A DNA stretch of 64,000 nucleotides from Oscillospiraceae bacterium (GCA_015067795.1 SVLU01000008.1:1-64000), one strand, 5' to 3'. Shown: positions 54,284-63,355, counted from the stretch's first letter. The notes: generated by a model from the letters alone, not told the origin. Numbers and translations are program-made.

Positions 54284-55194
54284 ATAATCTGATAGTATCC
54301 GCTTCTCCTCATATTCGTTCAAAGGCGAATACCACAGTCATCATGCGTGATGTTATCATCGCTCTGATGCCAACACTCATTGCGGCAATATTCATCTTCG
54401 GTTGGAGAAGCCTTCTTGTGGTTGGCGTGTGTGTGGCATTTGCAGTCCTTGGCGAATGGGGCTTTGAAAAGCTATGCAAGCGTGATGTTACCATCGGTGA
54501 CCTCTCCGCGGTTGTAACCGGTATTCTTCTCGGTTTCAGCCTGCCTGTCGGTATTCCGCTTTGGCAGGCAGCATTCGGCAGTATCGTAGCTATCGTAGTA
54601 GTTAAGCAGCTTTTCGGCGGTATCGGCAAGAACTTTGCAAACCCTGCCGTTACAGCAAGAATCGTTATGTTCATTGCCTTTGCAGGCTCTATGACAACAT
54701 GGCAGATGCCGGATGCGGTTTCCACAGCAACTCCCCTTGTTGCACTTAAATATGGTACGGGAGAGCTTCCTGAAATTCTTGATCTCCTTATCGGCAACAG
54801 AGCGGGCTGTATCGGTGAGACAAGCATTATCGCCCTTGTTATCGGCGGTATTTATCTGATGATCCGCAAGGTCATCACATGGCACGTTCCTGTTACATAT
54901 CTTGCAACGGTATTTGTTCTCACAGCGATTTTAGGTAAGGAGCCTGTGTATCAGCTTCTCTCCGGTGCGGTAGTTTTAGCGGCTATCTTCATGGCAACAG
55001 ACTACACCACAACTCCCCAGACAAAGAAAGGCAAATTTATCTACGGTTTGGGCTGCGGCATGATAACCGTACTTATAAGAGTATGGGGCAATTATCCTGA
55101 AGGCGTATCCTTTGCAATACTCCTGATGAATATTCTCACTCCTCATATCAACACTCTTACCAGATCAAAGCCTCTGGGAGGTGTTAAGGCATGA
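54280..55194 (+). CDS. rnfD: Rnf complex subunit RnfD
   Basis: 304-residue membrane subunit with covalent FMN. About nine to ten helices; the flavinylation site is Thr151 in DAVSTATPL, in place of the SGATP seen in many homologues. Four-base overlap with rnfC and rnfG. Confidence 0.95.
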   Translation: MNNLIVSASPHIRSKANTTVIMRDVIIALMPTLIAAIFIFGWRSLLVVGVCVAFAVLGEWGFEKLCKRDVTIGDLSAVVTGILLGFSLPVGIPLWQAAFGSIVAIVVVKQLFGGIGKNFANPAVTARIVMFIAFAGSMTTWQMPDAVSTATPLVALKYGTGELPEILDLLIGNRAGCIGETSIIALVIGGIYLMIRKVITWHVPVTYLATVFVLTAILGKEPVYQLLSGAVVLAAIFMATDYTTTPQTKKGKFIYGLGCGMITVLIRVWGNYPEGVSFAILLMNILTPHINTLTRSKPLGGVKA

Positions 55195-55784
55195 CAAAGT
55201 TAAAGGAAAATAAGCAGTACATAATGTGTATAGTGGTGCTGACTGCAATATGTCTTTTCATCTCTGCTGCTCTTGCACTTATAAATAGTGTAACACTTCC
55301 GGTCATCACCGAAGCAAGTGCGAAGAGAGCGGAAGCCGCAAGAATTGAAGTTCTTCCTGAGGCAGACGGCTTTGAGGAGATAATCCTTGAGGAAAAGCCT
55401 GAAACCGTAACTCAGATTTTTGAAGCAACAAACGGTAAAGGCTACGTTATCATGAGCTCCGTCAAGGGCTACGGCGGTGCTATTGAGATTATCTGCGGTA
55501 TCGACGAAAACGGCTGCATCACTCAGACAAAGACTCTGAGCCACGGTGAAACGGCAGGTCTCGGTGCAAAGATCGATACTGATGAATTCATAAGTCAGTA
55601 TGTGGGCAAGGATGTGGCTCTTGAGGGGGTCAGCACCATTTCAGGTGCAACAATTTCCTCCACAGCATACAGAAACGCAATCAAAGAAGCATTTACAGCA
55701 TATGAAATGGCAGCGGGCACTTATAGCGGTGCTGATGTTGACGCAGTTTCAGGTGCAACAGAATCAGTAGAGGAGGGTGAATAA
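55191..55784 (+). CDS. rnfG: Rnf complex subunit RnfG
   Basis: 197-residue subunit with one N-terminal helix (about 10-33) and an extracytoplasmic FMN-binding domain. The expected flavinylation motif is STISGATISS (Thr154). A second motif, DAVSGATES (Thr190), sits at the extreme C terminus. An ApbE enzyme would add FMN; none is in the window. Overlaps rnfD by four bases and touches rnfE. Confidence 0.95.
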   Translation: MTKLKENKQYIMCIVVLTAICLFISAALALINSVTLPVITEASAKRAEAARIEVLPEADGFEEIILEEKPETVTQIFEATNGKGYVIMSSVKGYGGAIEIICGIDENGCITQTKTLSHGETAGLGAKIDTDEFISQYVGKDVALEGVSTISGATISSTAYRNAIKEAFTAYEMAAGTYSGADVDAVSGATESVEEGE

Positions 55785-56467
55785 TGAGTAAGCTTCAGAA
55801 CTTTTTGAAGGGTATCATTAAGGAGAACCCTGTTCTTGTACTGGTTCTCGGTACTTGCCCTACTCTTGCCGTTACCACCCAGGCATCCAATGCGATAGGC
55901 ATGGGCTTGGCGGCAACCTTCGTTCTCCTTTGCTCCAACATGGCGATCTCAGCTTTGAGAAATATTATCCCCGACAAGGTTCGTATTCCGTGCTACATAG
56001 TTCTCATTGCAGGCTTCGTTACAATCGTTGAGCTTGTTATGGAAGCATTTGCCTATGAGATATATGAGGCGTTGGGTATCTTCCTTTCGCTTATCGTTGT
56101 TAACTGTATCATCCTCGGTCGTGCTGAAATGTACGCAAGCAAGCATGGTGTGGTTGACTCCGCTATTGATGCTCTTGGCATGGGTGTTGGTTTTACCCTC
56201 ACTCTTCTTGTCATGGCATCCATCAGAGAGATTTTAGGTAACGGCACATGGTTTGGTATGCCGATACCTGTTCTCGTTGACAACAAGATCTCCATTATGA
56301 CCATGGCTCCCGGCGGCTTCTTCGTATTCGGATGTCTTATCGCTCTTGTAAATAAGATCACAAAGGGCAAGGCGATAAAGAAGAAGGAATTCAGCTGTGC
56401 AGGCTGTCCATGCTCTCCTGTATGTCATAAGGAGCATCAGGAATGTGGAGAGGAGGTCGTTAGATAA
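55784..56467 (+). CDS. rnfE: Rnf complex subunit RnfE
   Basis: 227-residue membrane subunit with six helices; each of the paired half-repeats has conserved Cys (GTCPTLAVT; LLCSNM) that with RnfA hold an intramembrane Fe-S centre. A hydrophilic tail (CAGCPCSPVCHKEHQEC, from about 205) adds six Cys/His residues. One-base overlap on each side. Confidence 0.94.
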   Translation: MSKLQNFLKGIIKENPVLVLVLGTCPTLAVTTQASNAIGMGLAATFVLLCSNMAISALRNIIPDKVRIPCYIVLIAGFVTIVELVMEAFAYEIYEALGIFLSLIVVNCIILGRAEMYASKHGVVDSAIDALGMGVGFTLTLLVMASIREILGNGTWFGMPIPVLVDNKISIMTMAPGGFFVFGCLIALVNKITKGKAIKKKEFSCAGCPCSPVCHKEHQECGEEVVR

Positions 56468-57066
56468 TGGAATACTTCAAGGGCTTGATCGTTATTTTAA
56501 TGACTTCTGTTTTGGTCAACAACTACGTTCTCTCAAAGTTCCTCGGTATCTGCCCGTTCCTGGGTGTATCCAAAAAGCTTGACCAGGCGGTTGGTATGAG
56601 TGTGGCTGTTATCTTCGTTATGATGATGGCAACTGCGGCAACCTGGCCGATACAGACTTATCTCCTTGATGCAAACGGTCTGGGCTATCTCCAGACAGTT
56701 GTATTTATCCTTGTTATCGCGGCTCTCGTTCAGCTTGTTGAGATTGTACTGAAGAAGTATATCCCGGGTCTTCATAAGTCCCTGGGTGTATATCTCCCAC
56801 TTATCACAACAAACTGTGCGGTTTTGGGTGTATGTATTGCGAACATTGATGACGGCTTTGGCTTTGTTGAATCCCTTGTCAATGCTCTGGGTACAGGTCT
56901 CGGCTTTATGCTGGCTATGGTACTGTTCTCCGGTGTCCGCTCCAAGGTGGATGCAGGTAACCCACCTAAGTCCTTTGAAGGTCTGCCTATCACACTGGTT
57001 GCGGCTGCGATCGTCAGCCTTGCGTTCTTCGGCTTTACCGGTGTTGTGGACAACCTGTTTGCTTAA
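56467..57066 (+). CDS. rnfA: Rnf complex subunit RnfA
   Basis: 199-residue membrane subunit, paralogue of RnfE in inverted topology, with LGICPFLGVSKK and TTNCAVLGVC as the Cys loops. Six helices. It is followed by rnfB after 15 bases. Confidence 0.95.
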   Translation: MEYFKGLIVILMTSVLVNNYVLSKFLGICPFLGVSKKLDQAVGMSVAVIFVMMMATAATWPIQTYLLDANGLGYLQTVVFILVIAALVQLVEIVLKKYIPGLHKSLGVYLPLITTNCAVLGVCIANIDDGFGFVESLVNALGTGLGFMLAMVLFSGVRSKVDAGNPPKSFEGLPITLVAAAIVSLAFFGFTGVVDNLFA

Positions 57067-57081
57067 AGGGGAGGGCATGAT

Positions 57082-57906
57082 ATGAACGGAATTGTATTGG
57101 CAATTATCAGCGTTTCCCTTATCGGTGTGGTATGTGCCGCAATCCTTGCTGTTGCTTCCAAGATAATGGAAGTTAAGGAGGATGAAACCTTCATCAAAAT
57201 CAGAGAATGTATGCCGGGCGCTAACTGCGGTGCCTGTGGTTACACAGGCTGTGACGGTTATGCTCATGCTTTGGCAGAGGAGGAGGGTGTAAAGACCAAC
57301 CTCTGTATTCCCGGTGCTGATGCGGTTGCAAAGCAGATCGCAGCTGTTTTAGGCGTTGAAAGTGAAGACGTTATTGAACGTGTAGCAACTGTACGCTGCG
57401 GCGGTGACTGCAACACCACAATGGACAAGATGATATATCAGGGCATCCAGACCTGTGCTGCCGCAAAGCTTCTTTACGGCGGTAAGGGCAGCTGTACTTA
57501 CGGCTGTATGGGTCTCGGTGACTGTGCGGCAGTTTGTCCAAACGATGCCATTTGTATTCAGAACGGCATTGCTCATATTGATACAAGACGTTGTACCGGC
57601 TGCGGTCTTTGTGAAAAGACCTGTCCAAACGGCGTTATTGCCCTTATGGATGACGTTGAGATGATCCTCGTCACCTGCAACAATAAGGAAAAGGGTGCTG
57701 TTGTCAGAAAGAAGTGCGACAACGGTTGTATCGGCTGTAAGAGATGCGAAAAGGTATGCAGTACAGGGGCTATCAAGGTTATAAACAATTTAGCTGTCAT
57801 TGACTATGATAAGTGTCCTGAATGTGATGACCCGGGTGCTTGTGCAAGAATTTGTACCGTTGGCTGTATCTCCATCAGCAATTTCCGCGGTATACATAAA
57901 TTATAA
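57082..57906 (+). CDS. rnfB: Rnf complex subunit RnfB
   Basis: 274-residue subunit that takes electrons from ferredoxin. N-terminal helix (4-27), the four-Cys MPGANCGACGYTGCDGYA cluster, then ferredoxin-like domains: CMGLGDCAAVCP, CTGCGLCEKTCP, CIGCKRCEKVCS, plus CPECDDPGACARIC. Last gene of rnfCDGEAB. The membrane anchor and multiple [4Fe-4S] sites match Clostridia RnfB. Confidence 0.95.
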   Translation: MNGIVLAIISVSLIGVVCAAILAVASKIMEVKEDETFIKIRECMPGANCGACGYTGCDGYAHALAEEEGVKTNLCIPGADAVAKQIAAVLGVESEDVIERVATVRCGGDCNTTMDKMIYQGIQTCAAAKLLYGGKGSCTYGCMGLGDCAAVCPNDAICIQNGIAHIDTRRCTGCGLCEKTCPNGVIALMDDVEMILVTCNNKEKGAVVRKKCDNGCIGCKRCEKVCSTGAIKVINNLAVIDYDKCPECDDPGACARICTVGCISISNFRGIHKL

Positions 57907-57920
57907 TCAGGTGATTTTTT

Positions 57921-58187
57921 GTGGAAGCTTTTTTGATTATTTGGCTCATCCTTATTAATGTAATCGCTTTCTATATGATGGGCATAGACAAGTCCAAGGC
58001 AAGGCGGAATAAAAGACGCATCAGTGAAGCCGCATTGTTTACTGCCGCAATTATTGGCGGTGGTGTGGGTGCTTTCCTGGGAATGCAGGTTTTTCGCCAC
58101 AAGACAAAGCATACAAAGTTTGTGATCGGCATTCCTTTTATAATGGTTGTGCAGATTGTTCTCATGTTTTGGCTCTGGCTTAGATGA
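57921..58187 (+). CDS. DUF1294-family small membrane protein
   Basis: 88-residue membrane protein with three hydrophobic segments and the DUF1294 core YMMGIDKSKARRNKRRISE followed by GGGVGAFLGM and HKTKH. GTG start with AGGTGA upstream. It is 14 bases from rnfB and may be the tail of that operon. Function unknown. Confidence 0.8.
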   Translation: MEAFLIIWLILINVIAFYMMGIDKSKARRNKRRISEAALFTAAIIGGGVGAFLGMQVFRHKTKHTKFVIGIPFIMVVQIVLMFWLWLR

Positions 58188-58224
58188 TTTTGGAATATTA
58201 ATTTCCAATTTGAGAAAATAATTG

Positions 58225-58253
58225 TTGACAAGTACGACTTGAATGATTATAAT
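58225..58253 (+). promoter_or_regulatory. Promoter of rpsU
   Basis: TTGACA (58225-58230), 17-base spacer, TATAAT (58248-58253): full consensus. Confidence 0.9.
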
Positions 58254-58324
58254 GTCAATGTTAAAGCCATACAAATGGCCCTTAAAGCGCCTCGGTTGGC
58301 GTATTTGGAGGGAGGGAAAAATAA

Positions 58325-58510
58325 ATGTCTGAAGTCCATGTAAAGGAAAACGAATCTCTGGACAGCGCTCTTAAGAGATTTAAGCGCAATTGTGCTAAGG
58401 CTGGCGTTCTTTCTGATCTCAGAAAGAAGGAATACTATCAGAGCCCAAGTGTAAAGCGCCGCAAGAAGTCCGAAGCTGCCAGAAAGAATAGAAATAAGAG
58501 ATATTATTAA
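58325..58510 (+). CDS. rpsU: 30S ribosomal protein S21
   Basis: 61-residue protein with family pattern [22 protein letters not shown] and a very basic C terminus. GGAGGGAGGG precedes the ATG. S21 helps mRNA pairing with the 16S 3' end. Monocistronic. Confidence 0.97.
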   Translation: MSEVHVKENESLDSALKRFKRNCAKAGVLSDLRKKEYYQSPSVKRRKKSEAARKNRNKRYY

Positions 58511-58524
58511 TTCTGATTCTTTAT

Positions 58525-58566
58525 CTCAGACCGAGTTTGTACAAACTCGGTCTGAGTTATTTTTTT
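58525..58566 (+). terminator. Terminator of rpsU
   Basis: Perfect inverted repeat CTCAGACCGAGTTT / AAACTCGGTCTGAG (58525-58538 with 58543-58556) followed by TTATTTTTTT. Confidence 0.93.
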
Positions 58567-58756
58567 GCAAAGTGTAATTGAGAGCGATGCATTAATATAG
58601 GGTTCGGCACTTGCGACGAAACGTATGTACAGTTTATTGCATATTTTCCAAAAAGAACATATCGAAACTTTTATTAATATACTTGCTATCATATTATATT
58701 TGGTGGTATATTTAAGTGAATTAAAAATCAAATCCAATACAGGAGGTAAGACCCAT

Positions 58757-59257
58757 ATGTGTAAATGTAATGGTGAAGGTCCAAAGAGCGATCTCACAAG
58801 ACTGAATACAGTTCTTGAACAGTATGGCGATACCACAAGTAATCTTATAACTATATTACAGAAGGCTCAGGATATCTACGGCTATCTGCCTAAGGATGTG
58901 CTTTACCATATTGCAGAGCATTTGGGAACAACCCCGGCTGAGGTGATGGGTGTTGCAACATTCTATTCCCAGTTTCGTCTTACACCTATCGGAAAATACC
59001 TTATCATGTCCTGTCAGGGTACAGCCTGCTACGTTAACGGAAGTGCAAGAATAAGTGCGGCTATTACAGAGTATCTTGGCATAAAGAACGGTGAAACCAC
59101 CGCTGACGGTCTGTTCACTCTTGAAAATGTGGCCTGTCTCGGGTGCTGCTCTCTTGCACCTGTTATCATGATAAATGGTGAAGCCTATGGCAATCTGACG
59201 CCCGAAAAGGTTGTAAAGGTGCTTAAGGACATTCAGGCAAAGGAGGGTGCGATATGA
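58757..59257 (+). CDS. NuoE/HydC-like [2Fe-2S] subunit (StnC-like)
   Basis: 166-residue thioredoxin-fold [2Fe-2S] protein; ligands in CQGTACYVNGS and CLGCCSLAP. It delivers electrons to or from the NuoF-like partner. Core LPKDVLYHIAEHLGTTPAEVMGVATFYSQF is typical. ATG 58757 has AGGAGG ten bases upstream; the upstream in-frame stretch is AT-rich and hydrophobic, and is probably leader. The next gene starts four bases inside this one. Confidence 0.9.
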   Translation: MCKCNGEGPKSDLTRLNTVLEQYGDTTSNLITILQKAQDIYGYLPKDVLYHIAEHLGTTPAEVMGVATFYSQFRLTPIGKYLIMSCQGTACYVNGSARISAAITEYLGIKNGETTADGLFTLENVACLGCCSLAPVIMINGEAYGNLTPEKVVKVLKDIQAKEGAI

Positions 59258-61005
59258 GAATAATTATCGGTGAAGGCTCCTGCGGTATTGCAGCCGGAGC
59301 AGGTAAGGTACATAACGCCATAAGTGCCCTTATGACTGCCAAAGACAGCTTTACTCTTGGCAGTACAGGCTGCATAGGTATGTGCTTCCTTGAACCAATC
59401 GTTGATATTTACGACGGTAAAACACTTGTTCGACGTCTTGTCCGTGTTTCCGAAAAGGATGCGGAGAATATCGTTAATGCTGCAAGAAATAACGACCTGT
59501 CCCTTTTGGATAGTATTACCATAAAGCCTGAGGATGAGGAGTTCTTAAACCGACAGACCAGAATTGCTCTCCGTCACTGTGGTCTTATTGATCCTGTTTC
59601 TCTCGATGATTATATCAGGGCGGATGGATATCAGGGACTTAAAAAGGCTCTTACCACCATGACTCCTGAACAGGTAATTGAAGAGATTAAGATTTCCGGC
59701 CTGGTTGGCAGAGGCGGTGCAGGTTTCCCGACCTGGTTTAAGTGGAATGCCTGCCGTCAGAGTCCGGGAAGTGAAAAGTACCTTATATGCAATGCAGACG
59801 AAGGCGACCCGGGTGCGTTTATGGACCGTGCTGTTATCGAGTCCGACCCACATAATCTTATCGAAGGTATGCTTATCGGTGCCTATGCCATCGGTGCTTC
59901 TGAGATGATAGTCTATGTCCGTGCCGAATATCCTCTTGCTATCGCAAATCTTGAAAAGGCTATCGCACAGGCAAGAGAAGCAAATCTCCTTGGTGAGAAT
60001 ATTCTCGGCACAGATTTCTCCTGCGATATGCGAATTAAAGCCGGTGCAGGGGCATTCGTATGCGGTGAAGAAACCGCTCTTATCGAATCCCTTGAGGGCA
60101 AGCGTGGTATGCCTCGCCTTAAGCCTCCTTTCCCGGCACAGAAGGGCTATACAGATGCTCCTTCAAACATTAATAATGTAGAGACCTTTGCAAATGTAGC
60201 CTGGATTATAAATAACGGCGGTGAAGCCTTTGCAGCAATGGGTACTGAAAACAGCAAGGGTACAAAGGTTTTCGCTCTTACAGGTAAAATCAAAAAGGGT
60301 GGATTGGTTGAAATCCCCATGGGTGCGACTCTTCGTGAGGTTATTTATGATATCGGCGGCGGTATCAAGGATGATAAGGAATTTAAGGCTGTTCAGATGG
60401 GTGGACCATCCGGAGGCTGTATTCCAGCAGAGCTTTTGGATACTGTAATTGATTACAAGGCTCTTTCCGCAACGGGTGCTATCATGGGCTCCGGCGGCAT
60501 GGTAGTTATGGACGAAAGCACCTGTATGGTTGGTATGGCGAAGTTTTTCCTTGATTTTACCGCCCGTGAATCCTGCGGTAAATGCGTCCACTGCCGAATA
60601 GGCACTAAACGTATTTACGAAATTCTCACCCGCATCGTTAACGGCGAGGGCAGGGAAGGTGATATTGAGCTTCTTGAAGAGCTGTGCGTTGCCATCAAGG
60701 ACGGTGCGTTATGCGGCCTTGGTCAGACTGCTCCAAACCCGCTTCTCACAACTATCCGCTATTTCCGAAACGAATATGAAGCCCATATCAGAGATAAGAA
60801 ATGTCCGGCTAAGGAGTGTACAGCACTTCTTACATATTCCATTGATACCGAAAAGTGCGTTGGATGTACTGTGTGTGCAAGAAAATGCCCTGTTGGTGCC
60901 ATCAGCGGTGCTGTGAAGAGGCCTCATTCTGTTGATACTGAAAAGTGTATCCGCTGTAATCAGTGTCTTATCAGCTGCCGCTTTGGTGCGGTGAATGTTC
61001 GGTAA
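59254..61005 (+). CDS. NuoF/HydB-like FMN and Fe-S NADH-binding subunit (StnB-like)
   Basis: 583-residue flavoprotein. Order: thioredoxin-like [2Fe-2S] domain with CGIA and GCIGMC (1-100); NADH/FMN core GRGGAGFPT and NADEGDPGAF (about 150-200); SLBB domain; [4Fe-4S] N3 site ESCGKCVHCRIG; C-terminal ferredoxin domain CVGCTVCARKCPVG and CIRCNQCLISC. This is the subunit in which flavin-based bifurcation is thought to occur in HydABC, Stn and related complexes. Overlaps the preceding gene by four bases. Confidence 0.92.
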   Translation: MRIIIGEGSCGIAAGAGKVHNAISALMTAKDSFTLGSTGCIGMCFLEPIVDIYDGKTLVRRLVRVSEKDAENIVNAARNNDLSLLDSITIKPEDEEFLNRQTRIALRHCGLIDPVSLDDYIRADGYQGLKKALTTMTPEQVIEEIKISGLVGRGGAGFPTWFKWNACRQSPGSEKYLICNADEGDPGAFMDRAVIESDPHNLIEGMLIGAYAIGASEMIVYVRAEYPLAIANLEKAIAQAREANLLGENILGTDFSCDMRIKAGAGAFVCGEETALIESLEGKRGMPRLKPPFPAQKGYTDAPSNINNVETFANVAWIINNGGEAFAAMGTENSKGTKVFALTGKIKKGGLVEIPMGATLREVIYDIGGGIKDDKEFKAVQMGGPSGGCIPAELLDTVIDYKALSATGAIMGSGGMVVMDESTCMVGMAKFFLDFTARESCGKCVHCRIGTKRIYEILTRIVNGEGREGDIELLEELCVAIKDGALCGLGQTAPNPLLTTIRYFRNEYEAHIRDKKCPAKECTALLTYSIDTEKCVGCTVCARKCPVGAISGAVKRPHSVDTEKCIRCNQCLISCRFGAVNVR

Positions 61006-61017
61006 GGAGGTGTAGGC

Positions 61018-63051
61018 ATGGAAATGATTAAGATTTTTATTGACGGATGTGAGATTACAGGGAAGTCCGGCGATACAATATTAAATATAGCGATGCAGAA
61101 TGGTATTGAAATTCCAAACCTCTGCTATAACAGTGAGCTTAAGGTGTACGGTGCCTGCGGCTTGTGTGTAGTTGAGGTTGAGGGTGTGCCAAAGCTCCTT
61201 CGTGCCTGTTCCGCAATCGCTTCCGATGGTATGAGAATTCATACCGATACTGAGCGGGTAAAGCGTGCAAGAAAGATCGCTCTTGAGCTTATAATGAGCG
61301 ACCATGAGGGTGACTGCAAGGGCCCATGCTCTCTTAACTGTCCGGCACACACCGATGTTCAAGGTTATTTGAAGCAGATAGCCCTCGGCAACGACAGGGA
61401 AGCGGTTCGCATTATAAAGGAAAAAATTCCTATTCCCGCTTCCATTGGCAGAGTTTGTCCTCACCCATGTGAAGACCATTGCCGCAGGGAAATGGTGGAA
61501 GAACCGCTGTCCATTGCCTATCTCAAGGCATTTGCTGCTGACAATGACCTTGCTTCTGATGACCCTTATAAAGCAGAAAAGGCTGAACCCACAGGTAAAA
61601 AGGTCAGCATCATCGGGGGTGGTCCCGCAGGGCTTACTGCCGCATACTATCTGTGTCTTGGCGGTCATGACGTTACGGTTTATGATGCTATGCCTGAGAT
61701 GGGCGGTATGCTCCGTTATGGTATTCCCGAATATCGTCTCCCAAAGAGTGTGCTTGCCAAAGAGATTTTGGCCATTGAAAAGCTTGGTGTTACATTTAAA
61801 AACAATATTAAGATTGGCAGGGATATTTCCTTTGCTGATATAAGAAATAGTTCCGATGCGGTGCTTGTTACCATTGGCGCTTGGTCGGGCAGTACCATCG
61901 GATGCCCGGGTGAAGATTTGAATGGTGTTCTCAGCGGCATTGATTTCTTAAGAGAAGTCAACATGGGCGGCCGTCCTGATTTGGGCAAAAACGTAGCAGT
62001 TGTTGGCGGCGGCAATACCGCTATGGATGCCTGTCGTACTGCAATTCGATGCGGTGCGGAAAACGTATATGTAATCTATCGCCGCACCCGTGAAGAAGCT
62101 CCTGCGGAGGATATAGAAATTACCGAAGCCATTGAAGAGGGTGTAACCTTCAAATTCCTCACAAATCCTGCCGAAATTATCGGTGAGGACGGCAAGGTGA
62201 AGGGTGTTAAGCTTCAGATTATGTGCTTAGGTGAACCCGATGAATCCGGTCGCCGCCGTCCTGTGCCTGTTGAGGGAAAGTTCGAGATGCTGAATGTGGA
62301 TACAGTTATCGCGGCAATAGGACAGAAATGTGCTTCCGAGGGCTTCGAGGACATCTCACTTACAAGACGAGGCACGATCGAAGCAAATGCCGACACCTGC
62401 AAAACAAACCTTGAAGGTGTATTTGCTGCTGGTGATGCCACAAACCGTGGTGCATCCATCGCCATTGCCGCTATTGCTGAAGCAAACGATGCGGCATGCG
62501 CTATTGATGCTTACCTCTTGGGCCTTGAGCTTAACACGTGGAAGCCTTACTATTCTGAAAAGAAAGTAACTGCCGATAGTTTAGCTGACAGAGAAAAGAA
62601 GCCCCGTGCTGTGATGAGCGTAAAAGCTCCTGAAGAGAGATGCAAGAGCTTTGAGGCTGTTATAAATGGATTCACCGAAGAACAGGCACGTAAAGAAGCT
62701 GAACGCTGCCTTGAGTGCGGATGTCACGACTATGCCGAATGTAAGCTGATTCGTTATGCGAATATGCAGCCTATCCAGCCTCAGAGACTCTTCGGTGAAA
62801 TACACGACAGCTTTATCGAACAACGTCTTGTATCTATCGAGAGAGATCAGGGGAAGTGTATTCTTTGCAATCTCTGTGTACGCACCTGTCGTGAAAGCGT
62901 TGGCAAAGGAATTCTCGGCCTTGTGGACAGAGGCTTCAGGACGGTTATACGTCCTGAGTTTATGGGAACTGATGCTGTCCGGTTCTGTAAGGATTGCAAA
63001 AAGTGTGCTGAGCTTTGCCCAACAGGTGCTTTGAAGATATTGGAGAGATGA
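61018..63051 (+). CDS. Fusion of [2Fe-2S] ferredoxin and GltD/NfnB-type NAD(P)H oxidoreductase (StnA-like)
   Basis: 677-residue Fe-S flavoprotein. Order: plant-type [2Fe-2S] domain (Cys36, 47, 50, 64); GltD N-terminal Fe-S region with Cys100, 104, 108 and Cys147, 151, 155; FAD domain GGGPAG (200-205); NADPH-type GGGNTA with IYRRTREEAPA; FAD end GVFAAGDA; two C-terminal [4Fe-4S] sites CILCNLCVRTC and CKDCKKCAELC. There is no hydrogenase H-cluster domain. With the NuoE- and NuoF-like genes this matches the subunit make-up of Sporomusa-type Nfn (StnABC), which couples NADH and ferredoxin oxidation to NADP+ reduction. GGAGGT lies before the start; the start at 61018 is an ATG. Confidence 0.88.
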   Translation: MEMIKIFIDGCEITGKSGDTILNIAMQNGIEIPNLCYNSELKVYGACGLCVVEVEGVPKLLRACSAIASDGMRIHTDTERVKRARKIALELIMSDHEGDCKGPCSLNCPAHTDVQGYLKQIALGNDREAVRIIKEKIPIPASIGRVCPHPCEDHCRREMVEEPLSIAYLKAFAADNDLASDDPYKAEKAEPTGKKVSIIGGGPAGLTAAYYLCLGGHDVTVYDAMPEMGGMLRYGIPEYRLPKSVLAKEILAIEKLGVTFKNNIKIGRDISFADIRNSSDAVLVTIGAWSGSTIGCPGEDLNGVLSGIDFLREVNMGGRPDLGKNVAVVGGGNTAMDACRTAIRCGAENVYVIYRRTREEAPAEDIEITEAIEEGVTFKFLTNPAEIIGEDGKVKGVKLQIMCLGEPDESGRRRPVPVEGKFEMLNVDTVIAAIGQKCASEGFEDISLTRRGTIEANADTCKTNLEGVFAAGDATNRGASIAIAAIAEANDAACAIDAYLLGLELNTWKPYYSEKKVTADSLADREKKPRAVMSVKAPEERCKSFEAVINGFTEEQARKEAERCLECGCHDYAECKLIRYANMQPIQPQRLFGEIHDSFIEQRLVSIERDQGKCILCNLCVRTCRESVGKGILGLVDRGFRTVIRPEFMGTDAVRFCKDCKKCAELCPTGALKILER

Positions 63052-63066
63052 TAGAATTATAATTGA

Positions 63067-63101
63067 ACGCCATCTGCTGCTGCGGATGGCGTAAAATTTT
63101 T
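63067..63101 (+). terminator. Terminator of the Stn-like operon
   Basis: Stem ACGCCATCTGC / GCGGATGGCGT (63067-63077 with 63082-63092, one G-U) followed by AAAATTTTT. Confidence 0.75.
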
Positions 63102-63112
63102 AAAAATTAAGC

Positions 63113-63141
63113 TTGATTTTAGGGAAAGTGTGTGGTACAAT
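63113..63141 (+). promoter_or_regulatory. Promoter of the candidate small RNA
   Basis: TTGATT (63113-63118), 17-base spacer, TACAAT (63136-63141). Confidence 0.72.
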
Positions 63142-63147
63142 ATGCAT

Positions 63148-63275
63148 GAAACGTTTAGTTTCGGTTTAGGTTATAGCATCCTTTCTTAAAAATAACGAGA
63201 TATCTACTCCTGTCACGTTATTTTCAACTTAATCCCCTGAAAAACCGCCGACTTAGAACAGTCGGCGGTTTTTCA
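63148..63275 (+). ncRNA. Candidate small RNA (about 125 nt)
   Basis: A promoter and an intrinsic terminator (AAACCGCCGAC / GTCGGCGGTTT, 63242-63252 with 63261-63271, then TTTC) bound 125 bases with no reading frame of note. A 9-bp hairpin (63189-63197 with 63216-63224) shows an 18-base loop containing CTCCT (63207-63211), and a single-stranded AATCCCCTG follows. C-rich exposed loops can pair with ribosome-binding sites. It could instead be the leader of the GH3 gene, but that gene has its own promoter at 63356. Confidence 0.55.
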
Positions 63276-63355
63276 ATAGGGGAAAATGAGTGTTGAGCGA
63301 TATGCACAAACTTAGCTTACATTAATTGTGCATAAAGTAAAACTTAATAATAATC

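Noticed and set aside
61018..63051. [FeFe]-hydrogenase HydA as the identity of the large Fe-S subunit
   Set aside because: No H-cluster motifs; the core is a GltD-type FAD/NAD(P)H domain.
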